IMG/VR virus record: IMGVR_UViG_3300030116_008623
Coordinates: 1 to 35,724 of that record
Length of the DNA: 35,724 nucleotides
Direction: 5' to 3' (one strand)
From: a virus
The notes beneath the pieces were generated by a model. That model was not told where the DNA came from and made no database searches. It saw nothing but the letters and a program-made list of their open reading frames with translations. Made by a program: the position numbers and the translations under genes. Shown one piece after another: positions 1 through 6,800 of this stretch (position 1 is the stretch's first letter; every line of letters begins with the position of its first letter).

Positions 1-2
1 GG

Positions 3-245
3 GAATTAGAGCTAACAAACCTTGAATTGGCGCAGATTGTCGCAAAAGAGGTAGGCAAGCCGCTGGTGTATGATCTTGTAGATGCCCACACATCTAGACC
101 GGGCCATGACCTTCGGTATGCTCTTGATGGCTCCAAGATGAGAGATCTCGGTTGGGAGCCCCCTGTTCCACTTGTGGAATCCATTAGGTCAACGGTTCGA
201 TGGTATCTTGATAACCCTGAATGGCTAGATGTTTTCATCGAGTAG
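3..245 (+). CDS. NAD-dependent sugar-nucleotide epimerase/dehydratase, C-terminal part (5' end outside window)
   Basis: The reading frame is open to the left edge, so only the last ~80 residues are seen. A TTG at 27 could be read as a start but the frame continues upstream with family-like sequence. The stretch SRPGHDLRYALDGSKMRDLG followed by an aromatic ending (VRWYLDNPEW) is the typical C-terminus of extended short-chain dehydrogenases such as dTDP-glucose 4,6-dehydratase (RmlB type), where the Arg-Pro-Gly-His-Asp-x-Arg-Tyr segment helps form the sugar-nucleotide site. The Rossmann NAD-binding half is off-window. By family, it would act in the cytoplasm making deoxy-sugar nucleotides; in a phage this could serve glycan modification or surface remodelling (inference). 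It is followed closely by the neck/tail genes on the same strand. Exact substrate cannot be told from this fragment. Confidence 0.8.
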   Translation, partial: ELELTNLELAQIVAKEVGKPLVYDLVDAHTSRPGHDLRYALDGSKMRDLGWEPPVPLVESIRSTVRWYLDNPEWLDVFIE

Positions 246-378
246 GGTCAAGCAAAGGGCTTCCAGCCTTCTTGTTGATCTGGGCGCAGGGGCATTTGCA
301 TTAGGGATCGTGTATATTGGTGTAGGTCTTTATTTTAAGAGGAGGCTTGACCAATGGCATCAACGACGACAGGACTAG
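229..378 (+). CDS. Possible 49-aa single-pass membrane protein
   Basis: A short ATG-started frame fills the gap between the epimerase and the next structural gene, overlapping both ends. The predicted peptide has a basic N-terminus (SSRVKQR), one hydrophobic segment at residues ~14-36 (LLVDLGAGAFALGIVYIGVG), then KRR and a short polar tail ending WHQRRQD. The membrane-like pattern with flanking positive charges would be unusual by chance. The ribosome-binding site is weak, and the strong AGGAGG at about 340 serves the next gene. It could be a small lysis- or membrane-associated protein, or just a chance frame. Confidence 0.35.
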   Translation: MFSSSRVKQRASSLLVDLGAGAFALGIVYIGVGLYFKRRLDQWHQRRQD

Positions 379-848
379 ATCCGTGGCTTGGATTTATGGG
401 CACCTCTTATGTCCACGAATTGACCAGGCAGGCGTTTAGAATAGCTGAAGAAATGACAGAGGAGGCCGTTAGCGCCCCAAACGTCCCAAGGGTGGTTGAT
501 GTTGTCAGGAAGTTTCAGGTCGTATCAGTCGACACGGCGCTTGGCGTCCCAGCGACATGGCAGTCTGTTGCAGGGCTTTCTGACCTGCAGTCGCTTGTGT
601 TTTACCCAAGGCAGTGGCACGAGGAGGAGCCTGCCGAGGCGAAGATTAAGGCGGGTGAAAGGGTTATCGTCATTGCGGACGTTCCTGCTGGCGGGAAGGT
701 CCAGGCTAACAAAATAGCGCTAACCGACAGGATTAAGTATGACGACCCCACTTATGGTCAGTCTTATTGGGAGATTCAAGAGGTGCAGCCAATATCAGGG
801 CCTGGGCTGGTCAGGGTCAAGGTTGCTTTTGATCGCCAGGCGTCCTGA
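354..848 (+). CDS. Putative head closure / head-tail connector protein
   Basis: A 164-residue protein preceded by a strong AGGAGG site. It has a helical N-terminal part (LTRQAFRIAEEMTEEAV) and a beta-rich second half (ERVIVIADVPAGGKVQANK, then SYWEIQEVQPISGPGLVRVK) that fits the small beta-barrel seen in head closure proteins of the SPP1 gp16 type, which sit between the portal complex and the tail. I assign this mainly from position: it is the first of four consecutive genes reading connector, neck, terminator, tube, and its stop overlaps the next start (TGATG). Sequence similarity alone is not decisive. A tail-completion role is the main alternative. Confidence 0.5.
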   Translation: MASTTTGLDPWLGFMGTSYVHELTRQAFRIAEEMTEEAVSAPNVPRVVDVVRKFQVVSVDTALGVPATWQSVAGLSDLQSLVFYPRQWHEEEPAEAKIKAGERVIVIADVPAGGKVQANKIALTDRIKYDDPTYGQSYWEIQEVQPISGPGLVRVKVAFDRQAS

Positions 849-1591
849 TGTACCGAAGACTAAAGGTAATATCCCCTCTAGACTCAAAGCCAGACTCTTT
901 CATAAAGTCGCTTTCAAGAACAAACCGAGCGACAGCCATGAGGAGGGCAAAGAGGTCTCAAAAGCGCCGAGGCTTCGTTTCGGTTACCGTGAATCCGTCC
1001 GTTCAAAAGGTTCAGGTCGCATTAAGCGAATTAGAGCTCGCCCTTCTTTCTATTGCACACAATGAGATAAAGAAGATTGCCGGAAAGTCTTTTGTGACAA
1101 TAAAAAAGAGATCCGGGCCTGAGGGTGGGATAGAGTCGCAGACCCTATCAAAGTCATGGAGAATGCGGCTGCTTAAGCGAGCTGAGATGCTTGCCTCATA
1201 CCATCGACCCGGCAAGGAGGCTAGAGTCGGGGGTAGGGTAGGTGTTCTTCTTTTTGGCTATGGGATATATACTAAGAATGACAAGTTTTTAAAGAAGATA
1301 AAAACCAAGGCTGGAGAGACCGATCTTCTAGAGATACTCGAGTACGGGTCTAGACCTCACGTTATCGGGCCCCGAAAGAGGAATGGCAGACTTTACTTCT
1401 ATTGGGAGAATGCGAGCCCATCACTTCCCGTAGTAGGGCAAAAGATTTTCCGAGGGTTCTACAACCAAAAGGTAAGGCACCCTGGTACGCGGCCATATGG
1501 TTTTACCCGAATAGCGGTAGCTGAAGCGGCTGGCCTTATGCTGTCGCTTTTCTATCGAATGCGTCGGGCAAAGTTTTTGTTAGGTAGATAA
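848..1591 (+). CDS. HK97 gp10-like neck / tail completion protein
   Basis: A 247-residue, strongly basic protein. Its C-terminal half holds the family signature: LEYGSRPHVIGPRKRNG, an aromatic strand (LYFYWENA), then VRHPGTRPYGF. This order (E-x-G-T/S-R-P-H-x-I, then V-x-H-P-G-T-x-P) marks the HK97 gp10 / lambda Z-like family, proteins that join the tail to the head connector. The N-terminal ~70 residues are an Arg/Lys-rich extension longer than in most members (usually ~120-170 aa). The start overlaps the upstream stop, implying translational coupling. It lies directly before the tail terminator candidate, as expected for a neck module. Confidence 0.8.
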   Translation: MYRRLKVISPLDSKPDSFIKSLSRTNRATAMRRAKRSQKRRGFVSVTVNPSVQKVQVALSELELALLSIAHNEIKKIAGKSFVTIKKRSGPEGGIESQTLSKSWRMRLLKRAEMLASYHRPGKEARVGGRVGVLLFGYGIYTKNDKFLKKIKTKAGETDLLEILEYGSRPHVIGPRKRNGRLYFYWENASPSLPVVGQKIFRGFYNQKVRHPGTRPYGFTRIAVAEAAGLMLSLFYRMRRAKFLLGR

Positions 1592-1592
1592 A

Positions 1593-2153
1593 GTGGAAGC
1601 GTCAAGATTCTCTACAAACATTCGTCGGACAATTCAGGTGCTAATAGGCAACACCGTTCAGCACAATGGGGTCGATTATCCGATCTACCATGATTACTCG
1701 TTCGCAGATCCTGACGACGCGATGGACACCGAGAATCCATCACCAAACGACGCATGGGTCGAAACGGTAACCCTGTCTCAGAGCGCTGGTCGCAGGGGGT
1801 TCACCCTGTTGCAAATGGACATATTCTCAAAGGTTGGAGGACAGGGCGAGGCGTCAGGAGATCCGTTTGGGATGAGGGCCGAGTCAATTGCCGACTCATT
1901 GGAGTCGATCTTTTCGGGCATAGGTGGTAATGGTAAACTCAGGTCATACATCCCTGTCAATGACTATGCAGATGTAAACAATCCCGTGGAGACAGATCGC
2001 TGGATTCTTTGCCAAAATTCGAGGGGAGATCTTGGCGTCTGTGAAGACCGAACAAGAAAGCCTAGCGAAGATGGCTTAAGAAGGATTATAATTACTTACA
2101 GGTTCCGGCTGCTTCAGGATGCTGCTGGACCAGCAGCGTTCTACACAGACTAG
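1593..2153 (+). CDS. Putative tail terminator protein
   Basis: A 186-residue protein with a GTG start, one base after the preceding stop; AGGT seven bases upstream is a plausible ribosome site. It begins with an amphipathic helix (FSTNIRRTIQVLIGNTVQ), contains a central strand typical of minor tail subunits (GFTLLQMDIFSKVGG), then a helix (ESIADSLESIFSG), and ends in a strand (RRIIITYRFRLLQDA). The pattern of oligomer-forming alpha/beta proteins of ~130-190 aa placed between the gp10-like neck gene and the tail tube gene matches tail terminators (lambda gpU type), which cap the tube and form the joining interface. Assigned by order and secondary-structure pattern; no single diagnostic motif is visible. 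Confidence 0.55.
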   Translation: MEASRFSTNIRRTIQVLIGNTVQHNGVDYPIYHDYSFADPDDAMDTENPSPNDAWVETVTLSQSAGRRGFTLLQMDIFSKVGGQGEASGDPFGMRAESIADSLESIFSGIGGNGKLRSYIPVNDYADVNNPVETDRWILCQNSRGDLGVCEDRTRKPSEDGLRRIIITYRFRLLQDAAGPAAFYTD

Positions 2154-2167
2154 TTAGGAGAGAAGAA

Positions 2168-2824
2168 ATGGTTGCTATCGGTAAGCAGAGTGTTGGCAGC
2201 ACGGCCAACCTTTTTCAAGGATACTGGAGCCACGTCGAGTTTCGTCCAGGTGGATGGGGCTCAGCAAACCCACGGTATCTTGGTGTTGTTCAGGAAGGTG
2301 TTCTTGAGATCTCTCGAGAAGACGTAGAGTATATGGGAACAACGTTCCCTCGTGTTGTTGAGCTTTTGACCCCATCACAGATGGGCATGAAATTCTCTGG
2401 GCAGCTTGATGAGCTGACACACACCAACATGCTGATCGCTTCTGGTGCTGACGCAGAGGACAACGCTGAAGCTCTTGCTGCAGGATATATCTACCCAGGG
2501 TCAGGGTGCAGCTTTAGTGACACGACCTATGGCACCCTCGTTGCTCGCCGCAAGAAGTGCTCGTCTGGTGTTGACGCGGACATGGAGGCAGTCCTCTGGA
2601 AGACCGTTGGCTCAGGGGCGCTTTCTATTGGTGGCGACGCGGACGTTGTTGGGACATCGGTTGAATTCAACGCCCTGGATGACAGCAATGGCGAATTCAT
2701 GCCAGCAGCTCCAGACCCAGCTAACTTGCAGGATTCTGACTGGAAAAAGAATCCAGCAGCCCACCCGCTTGGCTACCTGTTTGCGCCAGCTCCAGATGGA
2801 AATTCGGCAAACCCAGACTTATAG
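2168..2824 (+). CDS. Major tail tube protein
   Basis: A 218-residue protein with a strong AGGAGAGAAGAA ribosome site. The sequence is beta-rich (LGVVQEGVLEISREDVEYMG, then LLTPSQMGMKFSGQLDELT) and contains the strand-turn segment VGTSVEFNALDDSNGEF, similar to the V/I-E-F-x-A-L-D/E-D stretch common in siphovirus tail tube proteins. Its place after the terminator candidate and before the chaperones and tape measure supports the call. Codon choice is more regular (GCT, GTT, CGT, AAG) than in neighbours, consistent with a highly expressed structural protein. No tail sheath gene lies next to it, which argues against a contractile tail. Confidence 0.75.
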   Translation: MVAIGKQSVGSTANLFQGYWSHVEFRPGGWGSANPRYLGVVQEGVLEISREDVEYMGTTFPRVVELLTPSQMGMKFSGQLDELTHTNMLIASGADAEDNAEALAAGYIYPGSGCSFSDTTYGTLVARRKKCSSGVDADMEAVLWKTVGSGALSIGGDADVVGTSVEFNALDDSNGEFMPAAPDPANLQDSDWKKNPAAHPLGYLFAPAPDGNSANPDL

Positions 2825-2839
2825 CCATTATGGAGTTAA

Positions 2840-2866
2840 GCCAGGGCGCCCATACGGGCCCCTGGC
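2840..2866. terminator. Hairpin between convergent tail tube and chaperone genes
   Basis: GCCAGGG (2840-2846) pairs with CCCTGGC (2860-2866), and GCCC (2848-2851) pairs with GGGC (2856-2859), with a bulged C and the four-base loop ATAC. It lies in the short space between the plus-strand tube stop (2824) and the minus-strand chaperone stop (2874), where a bidirectional terminator would be expected. There is no clear U-run on either side, so it may only be a weak or factor-dependent stop. Confidence 0.45.
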
Positions 2867-2873
2867 CTCGCCT

Positions 2874-3290
2874 TTACTTGTTGGCCTCTGCGAAGCTTTT
2901 CCTTAGCGCCATCCTCGCCTCATTTCTTTCCTCCCTTGTTCGCGCATCTAGGTTGTATACATTAAGACTCCGGCCCTGTGCAGACCTGTACCATCCGTAC
3001 TTCTTTGCTGATCTTGAGTGACGGCTTGTGCCTTGAGGCTTCCTTGAGGGTTTCTTGTCAGATGAGAGCCCTTTGGCAACCTGGCCAATAGGGAAAAATA
3101 TAGAGCTAAGCCATCCTGTAATATCAAGCTCAAACTCTTTTCTGGTGTGAGTGGTTATGTACCTCATCACACTCACACACTTCTTTTGAGCAATTACACT
3201 AACAAGTATGTCCAGCTCTGGTAGGTCTTCTAGCTCGCTTGAGCTTCCTCGGCCTGCGCCTGTGCCGCCCCCGTCACCAGGGGCAGAAGG
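2874..3290 (-). CDS. Downstream frame of tail assembly chaperone (gpT-like part of a gpGT fusion made by -1 frameshift)
   Basis: This minus-strand frame, -1 relative to the chaperone gene, is open from about 3302 to its stop at 2874. Frameshifting at GGGAAAC (3296-3290) would join residues 1-177 of the upstream gene to 138 residues of this frame, giving a fusion of about 315 aa. The added part begins with a Gly-rich linker (PSAPGDGGGTGAGRGSSS), then an acidic helix (ELEDLPELDILVSVIAQKK), a conserved-looking block (MRYITTHTRKEFELDITGW) and a basic tail with RTREERNEARMALRKSF. This mirrors lambda gpGT, where the T part recruits tail tube subunits. A separate start at the GTG at 3176 would give 100 aa but has only a weak ribosome site. 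Confidence 0.75.
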   Translation of the reverse strand, partial: PSAPGDGGGTGAGRGSSSELEDLPELDILVSVIAQKKCVSVMRYITTHTRKEFELDITGWLSSIFFPIGQVAKGLSSDKKPSRKPQGTSRHSRSAKKYGWYRSAQGRSLNVYNLDARTREERNEARMALRKSFAEANK

Positions 3291-3820
3291 TTTCCCAGTG
3301 CTTCACCATAGCCATTGAGGTCAAAAGCTTCCTTAAGAAGATGTGTACTCTGAACAAGAGTTATTTCGTCCTGTATGAATCGCTCTACGGCATCACATCC
3401 AAGCCACGCACCATCTTCAGAACGCTCCTCTGGGGAGTCGGTCGGGATCGCTTCGCTGCCAATCAGGACTCGCTTGTTGGTGGGCGTATCAAGCAATGCG
3501 ACACTCACAAGCCTCATGGTTGGCACAAACTGCTTGCCCAAAACCTCCCTTACAGCAGCCCAGATCTCGGGACCAAGCTTTGCTACTTTTGGTATAAGGT
3601 CCAGAGCTGTCGACTCATTGCCGTCCGCATTCAGCGAGAGCAATTCACCGATTGGTTTAAAAACCTTGCCTAGCTCTAATTCGGAGATCGCCTCAAGCAT
3701 TCGTGTTTCTTGGTCGAGTGTTGAAGTCTTAAGTGTTAAGATATGATCGCCTACGGGAACGTCGACAGACCTGGGTCTAAGCGACTGGAACGGGTCAAGA
3801 TTCTTTTTTCTGCTGGCCAT
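3230..3820 (-). CDS. Tail assembly chaperone, short form (gpG-like), antisense to the tail operon
   Basis: A 196-residue protein read on the minus strand between the tube and tape measure genes. I chose the ATG at 3820 (MASRKKNLDPF), with AAGGATGG upstream; longer starts at 3832 or 3916 are possible but the latter would overlap the tape measure start. The N-terminal strands (VDVPVGDHILTLKTSTLDQE) and following helices (RMLEAISELELGKVFKPIGE, then ALDLIPKVAKLGPEIWAAVREVLG) fit tail assembly chaperones, which bind the tape measure protein during tail assembly and are absent from the virion. The last 19 codons (Ala/Gln/Glu-rich) are used only when no frameshift occurs. At codons 176-177 (Gly-Asn) lies a canonical -1 slippery site. 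Gene position is classical; the strand is not. Confidence 0.8.
   Translation of the reverse strand: MASRKKNLDPFQSLRPRSVDVPVGDHILTLKTSTLDQETRMLEAISELELGKVFKPIGELLSLNADGNESTALDLIPKVAKLGPEIWAAVREVLGKQFVPTMRLVSVALLDTPTNKRVLIGSEAIPTDSPEERSEDGAWLGCDAVERFIQDEITLVQSTHLLKEAFDLNGYGEALGNLLPLVTGAAQAQAEEAQAS
3267..3296 (-). promoter_or_regulatory. Programmed -1 ribosomal frameshift signal (slippery heptamer plus stem-loop)
   Basis: On the minus strand the heptamer G_GGA_AAC lies at 3296-3290, in the exact X_XXY_YYZ phase of the upstream chaperone frame. It differs only in the last base from lambda G-T's GGGAAAG. After a five-base spacer (3289-3285), GCCCC (3284-3280) can pair with GGGGC (3271-3267) around an eight-base loop, a fitting stimulatory hairpin. 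The -1 frame has a stop at 3305-3303, just upstream of the heptamer, so the slip window is narrow and the heptamer falls inside it. Confidence 0.8.
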
Positions 3821-3848
3821 GATATTTTCCATCCTTTCAGTGGGAGTA

Positions 3849-3878
3849 TCTATAGCAGGTAAGGATCTTGACGCGCAA
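3849..3878 (-). promoter_or_regulatory. Candidate promoter for the minus-strand chaperone gene
   Basis: Reading the minus strand, TTGCGC (3878-3873) and TATAGA (3854-3849) are separated by 18 bases, each matching sigma70 consensus at 4 of 6 positions. It lies about 30 bases upstream of the chosen ATG at 3820, in the 79-base gap between the divergent chaperone and tape measure starts. A gene facing against its operon needs its own promoter, which makes this gap the natural place, but the match is modest. Confidence 0.35.
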
Positions 3879-3899
3879 TATAAATGAGGTGACGAAACG

Positions 3900-6800
3900 A
3901 TGGCTTCTAGTACCAATCAGCTAACAATTGTTCTGGGTGTTGCCGACGCAAAGCTCCGCGAGGGGATCAGGAAGGCCCAGAGGCATCTTCGGGGCCTTGA
4001 GGGGGGGCTTAATCGTGCCGGTACTGCTGGTACTGCTGCAGGGGCAAAGATTAATGCGGGCGCCAAGACTGCGGCGCTCGGACTTAATACGGCGCGGAAG
4101 TCGGTAGCGAGGTTTTCTGAGGCGGTTAGAAGCTCTGTTGTAAATCTTAGATTCCTGGCAGGCATGTTCGTTGGCGGTGCGTTGACAAGGGGGGTCGTAA
4201 GGTTTGCGTCCTCATTTGAGAAGTCCCTAGCCGAAATAAATACGCTTTTATTTAATTCAGCACAGACCGCAGAAGAATTCGGGGTGCAGCTTAAGGGTCT
4301 GGCTGCAACGACCCCAAAAGACCTGCTCGACCTAAGCGCCTCGCTTTATCAGATTATATCGGCCGGTGTCCCTGCGGGGCAGGCGATGGAGGTTTTGGCA
4401 CAGAGCACGAAGCTTGCTGTCTCATCTCTGTCTGAGACCAAGGACGCTTCAAACCTTCTGATTACAACGCTGAATGCGTACAAGCAGACAGGCCTCGATG
4501 CCGCGACAGCTACAGATAAGCTGACAAGAATATACCAATTGGGCCGTACTCGCGTGACAGAAATGTCGAGAGCGTTTGGTAGAGGTGCGCCCCTGGCTGC
4601 TCAATTTGGTGTCACCATCGACGAATTGGGTGGGTTGCTTATATCTCTAACCCGCGCTGGTTTGAATACGAACGAGTCGCTAACGGCCATCAGGGCCATC
4701 ATGTCAGGCATAGCGAAGCCGACACTTAAAACGAGAAAACTTCTCAAGGAGTTAAATGTAGCCTTTGGTCAGGGTGCGATTGACGCGAGGGGTTTTACGG
4801 GAGTCCTTGAGAGCCTTCTGAGGGCGACGGGCGGCAATGTAGACGTAATGGCTAGACTGTTCCCGAACATTCGGGCGTTGCTGCCTGCAGTAATTACTGT
4901 GGGTGCAGGCTTTGATGAATTTAGGGGGCATGTTGATGCTGTTAAGAACAGCTTTGGCGCGACAGATGAAGCACTCGCGAAGACTGATGACAAGTTTTTT
5001 AAGAGCGCGGCGCTCCTCAAGTCTAATTTTCAAAACGCTCTCGTTGAGATGGGCGACCAAGTGTTGCCCGTCCTTCAGGAGAAGCTTGATACTCTGTCGG
5101 ACTGGTTCAAGTCAGATGAGGGGGGGGAGTTTGCTCAGACCTTAGGCAAGCTAATCAGGGCGATGATCGAGATTACGGCCGTCGTTACTAGGTTTATTGC
5201 CTCCGGCCTTAAGACTGCGGTTAATTTCTTCGAGAAAAACTCAGCATCTATAGGTGTCTTAATTAAAGCGCTCCTCGCCCTTAAGGCTGCGTCAATTGTT
5301 GCATCAAACTCACTGCGCCTCTTTGGTGCTATGGGCCTCCTTGCTGGGAAGTCTTGGGTTGCTGGCCTTAAGGCCTCTTTTGCCAGTCAGCGGCTTGCAA
5401 TGCTGGGCGTCAACACTGCTAACATGACTACCGCCCAAATGGCTGCAGCATTTAAGAGTCAGAGCGCTGTAGCAAGAATTGGTAGCGCTATAGCTGTCGG
5501 CCTTAGGTCGGCCCTAAGCGTGGCAATGAGTGCAGTTATGGCTGCAGGGATTATTGCGCTGCTTATCAGCACTATATACGACCAGTTTTTTGGTGAGGCC
5601 GAGCGTCAAGCGAACGAGAGGTCGGCAAAGCTTCGCAAGAAGATGGAGAAGGAGCGAGCTGAAACGCTCAAGCTTATTGAGAGGCTTGAGCGGGAGAGGA
5701 CCGGGGCGACCCCCGAGCAGCTAGAGAAGCTAAGGGAGCGCCAAAAATCTGGGACGGTTATCAAGCTCGACCGGAGAGAGCAGAGAGATCTAATAGAGCT
5801 GGGCGCGTTTCAGCCTTTTGATTTGGCTAAAGAGGCTCAGCAGTATGTTGAGGCGCGTCAGCTTTATCAGAAAATTCTTGGGGCGTTTGCTGCAAAGCTT
5901 GGAGACCAGGCTTCTACAGATGAGGGGATGCAGAAGGCTAGAGAGCAGGCGACAGCAAGGGTTCAAGCAATCCTGGAACCAAGGATTAAAACGCTAAATG
6001 CAACGATTAAGTCTCAGTTTGAGAGCGTGGATAATGCTGCTGACACTATTCAGTCTAGCCTTCTGGGAAAGGTTGAAAGGCTTAAGAAGGGCGGGAACGT
6101 TTGGGCTGATGACTGGTTTGATTTGGATAGGTCCAACCAGAAGCCGTTGGAGCGGATAATACAATTATATGACATTCAGATTGCAGAGGTCCGAAAGCGG
6201 GTAGAGGAGGCTAAAGAGGCTGCGAAGCTTGACAGGCCCCTTGGTAGAGAAGATCAAGACAGGGAGGATAAGCTCAAGTTTGGAGAGCGCACGTCGGATT
6301 CAGGGCCAGAGCTTCCAAAAATTGACACAAGGCTTTTCGGTGGAAAGGCGAAAGAGCAGGCCGAAAGCCTTATTGCGGACCTAGTCAGGGTCCGAGAGGG
6401 ATTGGAGCTGGTAAGCGGGGCCGGGCCAGAGGCAGAAAAGGCCATGATAGAAGCCTTTCAGAGCTTTAAGAAGATTCCGGGCGGGCCGGACTTAAGTACA
6501 GGAATGCTGGCGCTTGACGCGAAGGTGCTTACGGATAAGCTCAAAGACCTTCCCCAAGAAATTAGAAGCCTGGTTATTTCTACTCGAATACAGATGGCTA
6601 ATTTTGACAGCCTGTTCGACAAGGGGCGCCTTGAGACGGCCATTGCCCCGCTGTCCGATGTTTATAAAGATGGTTTTCTGGCCAGGCTTAATCGGCTTTC
6701 TACTGACCTTAAGGCTAGGGTCGGCCCATTGGCGACGGAGCTGTCGGACATTCTTATAGCCATAGACAAGCAGGCCCAAAACCTCGTCCGTCAGTGGCAA

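Noticed and set aside
3267-3275. G-run (GGGGGC) in the chaperone gene as an alternative slip site
   Set aside because: Its phase does not give a proper X_XXY_YYZ heptamer; it is better explained as one arm of the stimulatory hairpin.
3239-3673. Plus-strand frame of 144 codons opposite the tail chaperone
   Set aside because: Composition is not protein-like, there is no ribosome site, and the minus strand holds a chaperone with a correctly phased frameshift signal.
3879-3884. TATAAA as a -10 box for the tape measure gene
   Set aside because: It is too close to the ATG and abuts the ribosome site; no -35 box at proper distance.
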